Below are positions 23,200-35,452 of a stretch of 64,000 nucleotides of DNA, in pieces (within the stretch, counting starts at the first letter, position 1; every line of letters begins with the position of its first letter). A program made the position numbers and the translations under genes. Below the pieces are notes generated by a model that saw only the letters and a list, made by a program, of their open reading frames with translations, had not been told where the DNA came from and did no database searches. Origin of the DNA: Caprimulgus europaeus (taxonomy: Eukaryota > Chordata > Aves > Caprimulgiformes > Caprimulgidae); assembly GCA_907165065.1 (NCBI GenBank), contig OU015532.1, positions 47,472,839 to 47,536,838 on the forward strand, given 5' to 3'.

Positions 23200-23560
23200 G
23201 AAAGGACATTCAACAATCTAAATGCAAAAAAAGGGAAAATGTGCTTGTTTAGTTTAAAACACAGATACTTCAACTTGATTTTTAATTTAACTGAAAATCT
23301 CCTTGTATTTGCAAGCTCCTACACTTGGAACCTAGAGTAATGGCTGATTAAATCACACACTGTGTAATTAAAGCACAGAGTAAGCATACTTGTTCCTCAT
23401 TATCTTGCAAGACTTATTAAATAACAATATACATTATGATTTTAAACTAACATTTTCAAACAAGATCTTGAATATTCAGTTCTGATTCCAGATTAACTTT
23501 AATTTTTTTGATAGACAAGATCTTTCATCAAACAATAAGTTTGCTCTGAAGATTATTGCA
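23200..23560. promoter_or_regulatory. Candidate conserved non-coding block
   Basis: AT-rich, repeat-free sequence with several TAATTA/TTAAT-type cores (for example TGTGTAATTAAAGCACAG near 23363) and long non-random spacing of A/T words. I suggest a regulatory element on texture alone. Confidence 0.2.
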
Positions 23561-24719
23561 CTGTTGCATGTGCAATTACGTAGTTCTGGATAACAAACCA
23601 TTTCCAAACTTCTCCCAGTGCTGTGGCTGTTGAGGGATGTAAGAGCAAGGCAGCATGCCCTTTCATTGCTAACAGGTGTTTAAACTAACAAATATCTGTG
23701 AAAGACAAATTAAAATTAAGATTATGGGAGTGTAGCAGGACAAAAACTAGTGATGCAGTTGGGAAAATCATGGGGTGTTCTTTGTTCATAGTGCTGAGTA
23801 GTAAATAACTTTTCAGAGCCTGTTCACTCATCACTTCTAATGTTCCTCTAAGGCAAGTTTTATGGATATGACTAAAGTTTAACATATGGCCAATACCTTA
23901 AAGGTTCAAAACACATCATCAGGTGGGAAATTAGTTGGTTTCAAGTTAATGTTAAATTCCATTTCAGATTCCATATCTGTCAGTATCCCCGTGTGTGTAC
24001 GTGGCTTTTCCCCCTTTTTAAAAAAAGATGCTTTTTTCTCCTGCTTTTATGTGAAACACCTACACAAGCAGAAGAAATAACAAGGAAAATTGCTTAAAAA
24101 AAAAAGGAAGGAAAGGAAATGCCTTTTACTCTAATCTTGTGGTTACCATCATGTAAGTAACGTTTGACTGTTGCAAATGGTAGAAAATAAAAGCAAGCTT
24201 CAGTAATTTTCATGTATAAATTGACAGCATTCCTTTAAATTAGAGCTCATATTAATTAGTTTCTGCTGTCATATAGCCAAGGCCAGTTATTTTTCATTCC
24301 CTTGGCACATGAAGGTTTAATGAGAGATATTCTGCTTGAATAAGCATTGCCAGAAGTCATTATATGTTTCCTAAGTGTTTCTTTTTTTCTCAAATAAACC
24401 ATTTGAGATGCATTCAACAATCTATACAGTATCTTGGTAATATATATCCTATAAGTTACACAGCCCTGGTTTTTCTTAGGCATCCTGTTGTCCTTTCAGG
24501 GGAGGAGGAGCAGGTCCCACCAGCCAGCTACCAGAGGATGCTGGAACACAGCGTATGTTTGTCTTGGTTTATTTCCTTCTCTGTTTTCCAGCTGCCCTCT
24601 CCCTTGCTTTTGGAGGAGTGATTCACACGTCAGCATAAGGCTATGCCAAGCTCATTTTTAAGTTAACTTCTCCAAAGTTTGGCAGCAGCAGCTATTTGTC
24701 CAGTGTTCTTTCACATTTT
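23561..24719. other. No gene recognised
   Basis: Unique AT-rich sequence with short A-runs near 24095-24110. No domain-bearing reading frame. Confidence 0.4.
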
Positions 24720-24960
24720 ACCGCTACTTGTGCGCTAACGTCAGTAATTCCGGGAACGGTTTGCAGATGCTTCATTAGGCTGCTTGTTATCATTGACTTT
24801 CAGTTCCCCAGTTAGCCCCAGCACAATAATGCTGAAATTATAATTACATCAGATAGTTTATCTCACGCTGAAGGATATATGCTTCATTCTCCAGATGTCC
24901 AAAGCACGTAGGAGCTTTTCATATCCATGTGCTTTGTTCCTCACCTCCTAGCCCATCACA
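24720..24960. promoter_or_regulatory. Candidate conserved non-coding block
   Basis: It starts with a cluster of CpG-bearing words (GTGCGCTAACGTCAG, TTCCGGGAACGG), including a CRE half-site ACGTCA and an ETS-type TTCCGG. AT-rich TTATAATTACATCAGATAG follows. Retained CpGs beside homeodomain cores in AT-rich DNA suggest regulatory DNA. Confidence 0.25.
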
Positions 24961-25531
24961 GTTTATAGTGGTGTTCAAATCTGTCAGGGGGCAAATGGGT
25001 TTCGGTGCTGCTCAGCTTGGTCTTTCAGGTTGGAAATAGATGCTTCTTATGCAAGTGTCTGCTTCATGCTTGTCCTGAGCAGCACAGACCCACCCTCCAA
25101 ACTCCAACAGAAATGTGATTGTCTTTGAGTGTATCTGAGGCCAGCAAACCTGGAAGTAGTTTTTTCTGTAGTGCTGTGAGAGGATGATCACCACAGTTCT
25201 GCTCCCCGGAAATTTTCCTGCCTTTGTGTTCTGTCAACTGTTGTGCATTGCACTGTGCACAGGGTCAGAAGGGATCCTACCTGCATCCCGTCTCATCCCT
25301 GCCTAGTATTGGCTGTTCCTGTTCATTCAGTTACCCTTGTGTGTAGAAAAAATAACTTATGTAAGCTTATAGACTCTTAATTCAAAGATATCAAATGTGA
25401 ATATAGTTGCAGTTTGCTACATCCATTTTTCTTTGGTGTTTTTAGTAACATTTAGTATCTGAAGCCTCATTTTCAAATGCAGTGGATGGATGCATGGATT
25501 TTGCTTCCAAATATTTATCTTGAAAGTATTA
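24961..25531. other. No gene recognised
   Basis: Unique DNA of mixed composition. No repeat or exon recognised. Confidence 0.4.
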
Positions 25532-25606
25532 GGAATATAGAAAGGATAAAATGCTTGGAATATAGAAAGGATAAAATGCTTGGAATATAGAAGGGATAAA
25601 ATGCTC
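25532..25606. repeat. Three 25-bp tandem units
   Basis: Units start at 25532, 25557 and 25582, each GGAATATAGAAAGGATAAAA plus ATGCT(T/C). The third has one A-to-G change. It is a young local triplication. Confidence 0.95.
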
Positions 25607-28045
25607 CTGTATTGAGGAAGCAAGACCCTCGAAGTCAGTTTCCAGCGATGATGCTGATTTTGGCTGAGCACCTTACGGGGTTTCTGTTGCCTTTGCTCAT
25701 CTGTCTGTAAAACCTGAATGAACAGACAAAACTAGTTGAATAGAAAAAGTGCTAGTAAAGCAGGTTTTGGTCACTGGTTTACACAGACCCTGCTACCAGC
25801 AGAAGCTCTATTGAAAGCATTAGGTCCCTAAAACTTTGTGACTGAAAGAAAAGTAGTGTCATATTCACTTGGATTTCCAAACTCTTTTGCAGAATTTGTC
25901 ACTAAATTCATTTAAAAAATGAAGTAATTATGGGATAAGAAGGAAGGCTCTCTTGCATGAAATATTGGTTGAAAGGTAGTGGAAGTAAACAGTTTTCATG
26001 GTTAAAGGACAGACCTCAGCAGGAATTCCTGAGGGAATCTGGAAGAGGAGTGACAAGTTAGGCACCAGAGCAAGCACTACTGAGATATTTGGGATAGGGG
26101 AAAATGAAATCTGGATATGAAGAACTTCAGGAGGTCCAAAAGACTGAGTGACTAAGCTTTAACATTGTAGGTAGAATTCCAGTTGTTAATGCTAAGTGAT
26201 TAACACAGATCAGAGTGGGGGAGGCAAGGGGGAAGTAATTCTTTTCAGCCCAGAATGAGTTCTAGGGGTTGTAACACATAATTCCAGGCAAAGGTTGTCT
26301 TGGTGATCAGCAGTGGTCAGTAAGCAAATCAAACAGGGAGAACCTTAGGAAAGATGACAAATCCAGTATCATTGGGCCACTATAAACCTACAACTTGGAG
26401 ACAGTGTGCAGCATTGATTACCCCATCTCAAAAAGGGTGAAGCAGCAGAAAAGATTTGGTAAATGTCAGTAGAGATGGTCAGAGCTGAGGAGCAGCCTGT
26501 ACACAGCTCCTCAGGCTGGGAAAGGGAGAGCTGGAGGGAGAGGTGCTGCTGAAACCTGTAAGGTCCAGAGTGTCAGAGGGTAAGAAGGGAGGCTTTGTTA
26601 ATTGTACCTTCTAACACAAGAGTTAGCCTGTGTTAAATGAGACAGAAGGTTTGGAGCAAACACAAGGAGGAAGTAAATAATACAAAATCTCCATTGTTTG
26701 GTTATTTTATTTATCAAACAATGGTCACTATTGTTGCCTTTTTTCCTTTACTCAAACAATGTCTATTATTTCCAAAACAATTTCAGCTTTTTCTTTTAAA
26801 CCTCACATCTTCTCACGGTGCTCCTCTTTTAAATTCCCCCAACTTTTTTTTTTCTAAATTCCATTCTTCAGAATATTTTATTATTACACAAAGAACAGAC
26901 TTATTTATTATCTTGGTGACTTTTATATTTAAGATAAGGGCAAGAACAAGCAGGACTCTTTATGCAGACATTTCTGCCTCTCAAAAGGTCAGCTGCCTCA
27001 TCTCCAGACAAAGCTGCAGGTATTCCAGAGGTTCAGTGTGCAAAAAAACAAGATCACAGGAGTTACAAATATTTATGTATTTGCAATAGACAGCATGGAA
27101 GAGAGCAGACCACCAGAAGCCTTAGTTTCTTCTTATTTTTTTTCTTTTTTCCCCTAAGGAAAGTGAGTGTGTTCTCCTACCCTTTTAGTGCTGTCTGACA
27201 TATGTTTACTGTTGAAAAAGGGGAAAGAAAATGTTATGTGTAGTGTTGTGTCATGTTCTTCTGTGCCTGATGCTGTTCTTTGGATCTGTTCTTCGATTTC
27301 TAGCACAGGAACTTTGGATACCTTCGTATTAGTAAGGTCACACTGGGGAGAATTCTTTTAAATTAAAAAAACCCAAGTTTTTGACTATGTATAGTTCATA
27401 TATGCTGTAGGCTTTAAAACTGACAGAAAACTGGCTGCTTCTAGTCACAAACACCCATCTGTAGCTGCAGCTTTAGATGTATTTTTGGCCAACACTTGAC
27501 AGAAGCTACTTCAGACGTCTCCTTCAGCTCTGTTTTTTCATCTCTGTCTCTGTATACCTTCTGTTGGAAGACAAGTCACCTCAGTGGCTCAGGGTAAGCT
27601 CATCCAGAAATTCATGATGTGATAAATCAGTCCTGACCTACTCCTACACAGACCTAAATCTGCAGCAGGAGAAATGCAGCTACTGAGACAGTATTTCCAC
27701 TCATGAGGCTCCACCAAGGGTGGTCCCACTGGAGTTCTCTGGGATATGCATCAGCATACCTGGAGGATCAGAAGGGAAATGTCATTCTGCTGGGAAACCT
27801 TCACTCCTGTCCTCTTCTAGGGAGGTCACACCTGACCCCCATTTTATGGTATTTTATGGTGGGTGAGGTGGAGTCTTCATCTTGAGTCCACAGCTGCATT
27901 CTGGGATAGAGTCCAGATCCTTGAGTCTATAACTATGCAAATAGCTCAGCTCTAAAGGGAGGTGGGGTCTGAGGTTGGAAGAGTGAACACAGACAGAGGT
28001 GGAGTTTGATGCAGCAGCCCCGCAGAATCACAGAAACATTGGTCA
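25607..28045. other. No gene recognised
   Basis: Unique DNA. A 150-codon plus frame at 26637-27089 has no recognisable domain and is rich in F, I, L and K codons, as expected for translated AT-rich DNA. ATTTTATGGT is duplicated near 27840-27859. Confidence 0.4.
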
Positions 28046-28285
28046 GAAGGTGTTCTGGTTGAGGCCAAGCTGGCAAATAAGCACCATGTGGCAGCTCGCT
28101 CATTCTCCCCACCCCGGGTGGGATGGGGGAGGAGAATCAGAAGAAAAAGATAAAACTTGTGGGTTGAAACTAGGACAGTTCAATAGGACAGGACAAGGAG
28201 AGAAAAAAATAACAATAATACTAAAAAGTAATATACAAGGCGAGTGATGCACAATGCAACTGCTCACCACCCAGAACCCTTTCAG
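28046..28285 (-). mobile_element. ERVL-like solo LTR fragment, 3' part, antisense
   Basis: Read on the minus strand, this is the 3' portion of the LTR family seen at 16.4 and 41.5 kb. A TTATTGTTATTTTTTTCTC-type low-complexity stretch is followed by a degraded polyadenylation hexamer, CAACCCAC, a CCTCCCCCATCCCACCC block and GAGCGAGCTGCCACATGG. It ends GCCAGCTTGGCCTCAACCAGAA. The GAGCGAG to GCTGG stretch can be aligned directly with 41470-41500. No coding sequence is attached, and the match ends near GCTCACCACCCAGAACC at the other side. Confidence 0.75.
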
Positions 28286-28459
28286 GTCCCTGAATTACCC
28301 TCTCCTGAGGTAATCTATGCTAAGGATGCACAAGCTACAGTGCTTAATGAGGGTTATTAATAAATTAATAAAATTTTCCAACAAGCAGCAAATATATTTA
28401 AAAATTTAGGGGAAGAGCTAGTAGGATGGACAACATTGTCATTTACTGAATTTGCTGAG
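28286..28459. other. Short unique spacer
   Basis: AT-rich spacer between the LTR fragment and the next block. Nothing recognised. Confidence 0.4.
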
Positions 28460-28790
28460 ATAATTGAGATAATTATTGCATGCTTTTAAAAATAGGCTTT
28501 ATTTTTTAAATTCTACATCAATTTAAAGTCTAATCTTTAATTGAAATTAATTCAAATTAACATTTAAAATTTAATGCAGCATTCCTGCTAGGTGCAAAAC
28601 TGCCTCTCTGCGCTTGTCATGAGATTGTAACAGATTTATGGTGGAAAATGAGATTACTAGAATTGATTCAAAAATTATTTTCTCCCCAGAATAAACCGCT
28701 GGGCTTCTTTACTTTGCCTGTTATTAGGAGTAAATGCATTGTCGAAGCAGCGTAAGAGAAGTGACAGTGGCATGTGGTAGAGAAAACATA
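28460..28790. promoter_or_regulatory. Candidate conserved non-coding block
   Basis: Very AT-rich start with overlapping TAATT/AATTAA words (28535-28575). A mixed, CpG-containing segment follows (CTGCGCTTGTCATGAGATTG, AAACCGCTGGGC, CATTGTCGAAGCAGCG). The texture resembles deeply conserved developmental enhancers. Confidence 0.3.
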
Positions 28791-29540
28791 GCTGGCACAT
28801 CACAACAGGCGATGCCCCCAATCATTTGAGCACCTCCTGCTCCACACGTCCCCAGTCTGGATTGACAGAATCCTGTCTCTGTGCCAGGGCAATGTCAGAA
28901 CTCAACAACAGCAATGTGAGAAAAATCTCACTGATCTCTGCAGAATATTGCTGCTATTTCAAGATTTATTACTTGTAAGAAGAATCATGGACAATTATTT
29001 TAGTTGCTGTATTCTCACTGACATCTTGGCCAAAAATATTGCAATTCTGAGCCTTCAGGAGATGTAGGTTGTAAATATGATTGCACATGAAAGAAGAGCT
29101 CACACAACGTTCTAAGCAATGCCTAACGCTTGACAGTTGGTAAGCTTTCCTGCGTGCTGCTGTGCTCTTTATTTCTGACTGGTAGTGTTGTCCCAGCTTC
29201 TTCTGGGCAAGCCCCACTACTCAAGTGATCTCAAGAACAGAACAGTCTTTTAATTCAGGCCTGTGCAGGAGGACTGAAGATTCATGTGGCTTAAGTCTTT
29301 CATCCACCCTCTTTCTTCATTGTGCCTCGGGGATACAGCTCAGGACCTGGACTTTGGTGTTTGTAGAGCAGTTTTTGTGTGTCTCTCCCGTTGCCATGGA
29401 AATAATCTAATTCATTTTTGGTGGTTTTCATCTCTTGTTAAGCATTCCAATCTGCTTTCATGCCATAAACACTATTCTGCTCTCTTACAAAATGCAGACT
29501 TCCCAATACCAAAGCCCTTGTTTCTTTGCTGTCTATAGAG
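28791..29540. other. No gene recognised
   Basis: Unique DNA. Frames of 60-85 codons on both strands are unsupported. Confidence 0.4.
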
Positions 29541-29700
29541 CAGGGCAGTGGTGGGGTCCCCATCCCTGGAGGGATTGAAGAGTCGTGTAGACACAGTGCT
29601 GAGGGACATGGGTCAGTGGGGACTGGTCAGTGTTGGGTTCATGGTTGGACTCGATGAGCTTCAAGGGCTTTTTCAGTCCAGGTAGTTCTGGGATTCTGTG
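29541..29700 (+). mobile_element. CR1 LINE, short 3' end (copy D)
   Basis: About 160 bp of CR1 begins at AGGGCAGTGGTGGGGTCCCC and contains only the last ORF2 codons ([18 protein letters not shown]) and the 3' UTR. It belongs to the 'GACACAGTGCTGAGGGACAT' subfamily with copies B and E. The terminal repeat is reduced to GGGATTCTGTG. Confidence 0.92.
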
Positions 29701-30479
29701 TGTCAGCTAATGTCTTGTGTACTTTTAGTTTCCCTTTATCAGTATAAATGATCTCTTCCTAAATCTAGCTTGTTCCTCGAGGCCTAAGGTTAAATAGCAT
29801 TGTCTTTACTGCAGGAAACAACATTTCTTATGCTTAATATGAAAAAGGAGAGGTATACCAAAGCAACTGCTGTAGCTTGGGGCAGAATTTGGGTGCTAAT
29901 CACTGTCTGTAAGATAAGAAAGAAGTATGATGTGTGACTACATACAAAATAAGCAGTGACCACAAGTTAAATGGTATGTAAGGAAATAAACAGCAAATGG
30001 CTGCTAACGATACAGACTGCCTTTGATTTAAACACACAATATAAGGCTTGATTATGTGCCTGGGTGCAGGCATCATCTGGAAGAGATGAGTACTGTGCAC
30101 TCATGAACAAAGCAGTAAGAGAGTTGGTGTTCCTAGGACAAGGCTCTGGGGATAGGTATGCAGAGATGTAAACCCATGTTGCCCCATAAAATGAAAAACC
30201 AGTGTCAAATAGCACAAAATATTGAGCTGTACTCCTCCAGTGAAGCCACAGCAAAAGTTCCTTTTTATTTTAGCAGAAGATAGCCACCACTGCTTCTCTT
30301 ACTATTCCCACACTGCTTGATCCAGATAAATACACGGTTTTGCTTTCACCTCATTTGTGAGCGTTAACATTTCGGGAGACAAGCAGGACAATCCTCACGG
30401 AGATGAGGTAACTTTTCTGCACAACACACTAGTGAGTCCCCACACTGAAGGATCCTGCAATTTAGAAGGTTGTGGGCTG
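29701..30479. other. No gene recognised
   Basis: Unique DNA without recognisable repeats or exons. Confidence 0.4.
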
Positions 30480-30840
30480 ATTGAAGAGAGTCCAGCAATT
30501 ATGTTAGAAAGCTGGAGCAATCACAGAACTAGAAAATATGGGCTACAGGGAAAGATGGAAAGAGGAAACACTTTCCAAATATATAAAATATAGCTTATGG
30601 AGGAGAGGAATGTTTCCAGAAGGGTAGGAGGGAAGTGGCTTAAGTTATAGTAAGAGACTTGGTTAGAGAATGCTTAAAATATTCCTACCAGTGAAACCAC
30701 TAAAATGTGGAAGAGAATTTTCCTGTGACACTGTGGAGCCACCATTGATGGGGTCTCAATCACTGGAGACTTTTGAGAGTAGTTCAGACAGTTATTAAGC
30801 AGAAATGACACAGGCATGACTTATCCTGCCTTCAGGCAAG
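30480..30840 (+). mobile_element. Ancient CR1-like LINE relic
   Basis: Heavily decayed sequence keeps the order of features of old amniote CR1 3' ends: a GGAAAGAGGAAACACTTTCC region, then GTGGAAGAGAATTTTCCTGTG, GTGGAGCCACCATTGATGGG, CACTGGAGACTTTTGAGAG, then CAGACAGTTATTAAGC and TTATCCTGCC. The C-terminal reading frame is no longer traceable. It is much older than the other copies and may belong to a different CR1/L3-type subfamily. Confidence 0.45.
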
Positions 30841-32372
30841 AGTGTGGATCCTTTCCAGTTTGTTCTTTAAAGTTCTTGCCACGATAGATGTCTACAAAGC
30901 TGCTGGTTTCTCTTTCAGATTTCACTTTTACAGGATATCTATTTTGAGCAGAAAGCACTTTTGCATCCCAAATTGCTTGCCTTTGGCTGTAACACTCCTT
31001 GTTGGCAAGTCAAGGATTAATCTTTAATTACAGTTACTGCATCTCATAAAACAGTATCTCTGTCTGTAGGGGCCATTTCTGACTGTCAAAATGTACAATT
31101 TGCTCCTTAAGCACCCAAATGTGCAGATTAAACCTCTTTAATCCAGTGCAGGGAATCCAGGTAGGACAACCCTGTGTCCCATGCCAGCACTCGTGTGTGT
31201 TCAGAGTGAAAAGCTCAGTCCTGTCCCCAGTGGTGCCTTGTGTCTTTGTTTAGTCAGCTGTTCTGTCACCCAGTGACCCCTCCACACCTCATCTCCTCAG
31301 CTAAACTCTTTTGTGTTAAAGATTTTCAGTGAGTTCTAAAGCAATTAGTGGAAACTTAAAGATGTTTCAGGTAGACTGGTGTCTATTTTTCAGTTTCAAT
31401 GTGTTCTTTCCTTATCAGTTTTAGCTGATTGGGAGAATTTTGAGGCTTATTTTCTCTAACCCAATGGTTTTGAGTTCAGAATTGTTACTAATCCCTTTCC
31501 TCTTGAATCATGGATGGGTAGATTTCAATAATATTATTATCTTTGTAGGAGTTTTTTAAATCCCTAATCAAATTCATGGTCCTGTTGCTCTAAATCTACC
31601 ATATATAGAAAAAGCAAACTCTTAAGAATCAAATTCCTAAAATACAAAATGTATCAACAAACCTAGAAAGATGAGTGAGTACAAGGTGAAAAACGTGGAG
31701 AGACAGATTAATTTCCCTTAGCCCAGGATGTGCAAGGAGTCAACACAGGTGTGAAAAGCAGAGCTGTACGATAGCAGTGGGCTGTGGGCTTTGGACACGC
31801 TGCTCTGTGGATTTGTGTCTCCAAAGAGCTGTGCAGCACATGGCCTGGGATCAGTAACAAAGCCTCTTCTAGGTGATCTGGCTCGGGGCGAGGGGGAAGG
31901 TGGGATCTGCCTGTGTGTGGAGATGCATTTTGCCTGAGGTTCCTTCTAAAATTGCAATTACTGGATTTGTCATTCATATAAAACCAAATCTTCACTCTAT
32001 CTTCTAATCTGAATTAAACCCCTGCTGTGACTAATGGTGCTTTTACACTAAGATCCCTATCAGCTGTTGGGGTTATACAGATCAGGGAGGAGATACGATG
32101 TCGGGAAAACAGAGATGCAAAGCCCTAGCCAGTAAAATAGCACTGCTACACCGAGTATTTTTTCTCCATCACCTTCACACCACAGATTTTTTTTGTTCAG
32201 TACCTGCCCCATTGCAGTGCCCAAAAAAATAACAAGGTACAAAAGTGTAAGCCAAGTGCTGACAAATCTGCTCTGGAGTCTTTCCCTCTCTTCCCAGAAT
32301 TTTTTACTGGAGATTTTGGAACTGCTCTTGCTGTTCTTTTGCAAATGTATCAGCTAGGTGCTCCCTCTAGTA
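30841..32372. other. No gene recognised
   Basis: Unique DNA. A 94-codon minus frame (32060-32344) contains hydrophobic stretches but no known domain. 31690-31960 is mildly GC-rich and unassigned. Confidence 0.4.
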
Positions 32373-32628
32373 CAGTTTCTCAGACTATGGTCCATGAGAC
32401 TTTGAGAGGTGATCTGCAAAAAGGAATATTTTTACATATGCAAGAAAGAGAGAGGGTGGAAAAAAGCAAAAAAAGGAGAAAAGGAGTAAGGAATAAAAAG
32501 AAGTAGAAGTTCAAGTAAACTTCTGATTGTTCTGCTGTAAATGAGAGCCAGTGTAAGAGCAGTACATAGCTCAGGGAGCTTTTCAAAAGGTGAAGTAAAT
32601 CCTTAATTTAAACTGCTGAGAATCCCTG
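32373..32628. mobile_element. Probable hAT (Charlie-type) MITE
   Basis: The left end CAGTTTCTCAGACTATGG and the reverse complement of the right end CAGGGATTCTCAGCAGTT are imperfect terminal inverted repeats. They resemble the CAG.G.TTCTCA termini of hAT-Charlie non-autonomous elements. GGTCCATGAGACTTTGAGAGG just inside the left end is also typical of that group. Length is about 256 bp with no transposase, as expected for a MITE. The 8 bp on the two flanks (CTCTAGTA and GAGTAGTG) agree at only four positions, so a target-site duplication is at best eroded. Confidence 0.45.
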
Positions 32629-35151
32629 GAGTAGTGTTCATCACAATGTCTGATAATTCTGATTACTCTTCTAATCAGTATGCATCTTAGATTTAGTATT
32701 GATCAAATTAAATGGATGGTATAAGATTTTTTTAAAAAACACCCAAAACAAAAAACAACAACAAAGGGGGGAAAAAAACCCTAAAAAGCAACTAACGAGC
32801 CTTCAAGCAGCTTCTGCGTTCAGGCTCAGATCAGTTTCTCAGCTGCTGTACTGAAAATCCATTGGGAGTTATTGAAGTTAGGATTTTGCACATGACTCGT
32901 TCCATAGATGTTTTTCTGCTTAGAGCCTCTGCACTCTGTACTTCCCATTGAAAAAGGTCAGGATGGGGCAATGCCTGTCCTTTGTTCATCCACTAGAACT
33001 GAGAAAAGCCAAAATTCAGCGTTTTTTGGTTTACAGACTAGGGCAGCATATGATTTGACATTTTCGTTCACACAGGAAAATCTACAGACGAGTGGTTGTT
33101 TTGCGTAGTAAAGAGCTTTTTTGTAGTAACTGTGTCAAATAAAAAATGTGTGAAATCTGTTTCCTGCTAAAACATCTTCAAAGTCATCGGGCTCCTATGA
33201 ATAGATCCCTTCATTCCTTCCCTTGTGCCTCCCACTGTTAAATAGGATGGGGACTTAACAGTGCCTAGAAAGATTGTCTTGACAAAGAAGGAGTTAAAAT
33301 TAAAATGGAAAGGAACACAAGGTAATCTTTTGAAGAGCAAACTCCTGCATACCCTTGTTGCTCTTTTCACCACCATATTCTTGGGTTTTAGAATACAAGT
33401 AGGTCTTAAAAAAGCAGAATATAAACATATCTCAAAATCAGATTATCATCTGACCATTCTGGAATCCAAATTTTCCCTCAATTGTTCCATATCCATATTT
33501 AAAAGTACCTTGGAGGTAATTCATTTTTAAGAAAATAAAGTCACAGGCTGTTCCTCAGATAACTGATATTTTCCTTTTAAGACCAAAAGAAAATAGTTGC
33601 TGGGTTTTCTTCTGTGCCAGATCTTTGTATCTCCTTCAGTAATACCTGCTTGCTCTGGATTAAATAACAATAAACCATTGTAAAATTATTGATATATCCT
33701 GAAAACCCATTTCCAGTTCAGTAATTCTTATTTTCCATTTGTTCTAAGTAAAAATATAGGCAACTCAATCTGTCTCTGAGATTTAACTAAACCAGAAATG
33801 CATCAGGTTTTCACCTCAGCTCATTAACTGATGTCGGTGCCTTCCGAGGGTTTAACTTCTTTCCGATTTTAAATGATGTTCAGATAAAGTCTGTATGAAT
33901 AATATTCATCCTCAAAATGACAGCACAGGAACTGTTTGAATAGAAATGTTACATGTCACTGATAAAGACTCTTCTCACTCCTTGTCAAATGTACAAACCA
34001 TTAGAAATTAGAAAATTCTCCTTGAAAAAGTGGGCAGTAAACAGAGAACTCAAAATCACCATTTTACTTCTAATGTGAGCTGAGAACAAGCAGCACCTCT
34101 GTAGGTCAAGGGTCCTTGCTCAATAGTATCTAAATATCAGTAGGGATATTGGAAAAGATTCCAAGATAGAGGCATTTATTTCCCAAATATTCTTGTGACA
34201 TAATTTTATAGCACAAAGGAAGATGTAAAAATGTTTTTACAGCTCTAGATACTCTGCAACAGCTCTGAGAACACCAGGTGAGAAACCAAAGGTCACCTTT
34301 CCCAAGCAGCGTTGCACTTACGGTGTTTAGCTTTAATAAAAAAGGCAGTTTTTTGCAAGGAAACCACTGTGCCTAATTTTAACGAGTAGATGAATCTGGG
34401 ACTACTTTGAGGTTAAAGAATTCTGTAGAAAATGACATTTACTGCATGAGAAATACACCAGCTTCAACAAAGTATAGAAGGTGTTCTGTGTTCAAAAGAG
34501 CAAGAAGGAGAGCACAGTGAGAGGGGTGATATAAAAATAGCTTTATTAACATTATAAAGGAGCAGAGAACTTTAAAAATTCAGTGTTCTATACTGCAAAG
34601 GGTTAAAGGTGAATCCATCCCAAGCAAACACTAAGCATGAGTTGCTCAGGTGAGGCATCACCCACTCCACACAGTGCTGTTCCATCTCCTGTCCCCCATG
34701 GGCAGGAGATCCATGAGGGGCTCTTCCTCTCTGTCTCTCTCTGACTCTCACTTTAACTCCATTATGGACAACATAGCAGCGTCCCCTACATCTGCTGGTC
34801 ATACAAATATTCGTAGTTAATTGAAGAAAAAAATTAAACTCTTCTCAGGTTTACAATCTGTAACAAACCCTGGCTTACAGAATAGGCAATAGAAGTACAG
34901 ACAGCTTCCCAGATAAGTTCTGGCTGCTTTCTCAATTAGCTTAAACTTTGGGCACAGTTTCTTAGCTTCAAAGTCCAAGCAACTGTTTAGTAGCCCTGCC
35001 ATCTCCTTGTACTAAAGACTGGGAGCAACTTGTTTGAGACATTTTGGAGATGTTTGTTTTGGAGTTTTTTAATGACTGAGGGGCAAGGCAACTGAAAACT
35101 TCCACCATGACTGCTTTATATTTGGGGATCTGATTAATGATCATAAACATC
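32629..35151. other. No gene recognised; A/C-rich tract
   Basis: A low-complexity run of AACACCCAAAACAAAAAACA type followed by GGGGGGAAAAAAA lies at 32735-32785. Otherwise unique AT-rich DNA. 34570-34800 is slightly GC-richer with CTCT repeats and is unassigned. Confidence 0.4.
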
Positions 35152-35452
35152 TAAAGGGAGAGTGGACAGGGACAGACTCATTGGCACCCAACAATAGGAC
35201 GAGAGGCAACGGGCATAAACTGCAGGATAGGAGCATAAACACCTGAACATAAGGGAGAACTTATTTCCTGTGAGGGTGACTGAGCACTGAAACAGGTTGT
35301 CCAAAGAGGTTGTGGAATCTCCCTCCCTGGAGATATTCAACAACTGCCTGGACAAAATCCTGGTTCATGTGCTCTAGGAGTCCCTGCTTGAGCAGGGTGG
35401 TGGGACTAGATGACCTTGAGAGGTCCCTTCCAACCACAACCATTCTGTGATA
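35152..35452 (+). mobile_element. Older CR1 LINE 3' end (copy F)
   Basis: A CR1 of a different, older subfamily than the other plus-strand copies. It reads GGACGAGAGGCAACGGGCAT, then GAGAACTTATTTCCTGTGAG, then GGTTGTGGAATCTCCCTCCC and a 3' end GAGGTCCCTTCCAACCACAA with CATTCTGTGATAC. Translated fragments VVESPSLEIFNNCLDKIL keep the ORF2 C-terminus, interrupted by stops (for example in EH*NRL). It is dead and more than 10% diverged by eye from family expectation. Confidence 0.9.

Noticed and set aside
26637-27089. 150-codon plus-strand frame
   Set aside because: F/L/I/K-rich translation typical of AT-rich DNA, with no conserved motif.
32060-32344. 94-codon minus-strand frame with hydrophobic stretches
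   Set aside because: Looks membrane-like but matches no family I recognise and has no gene context.
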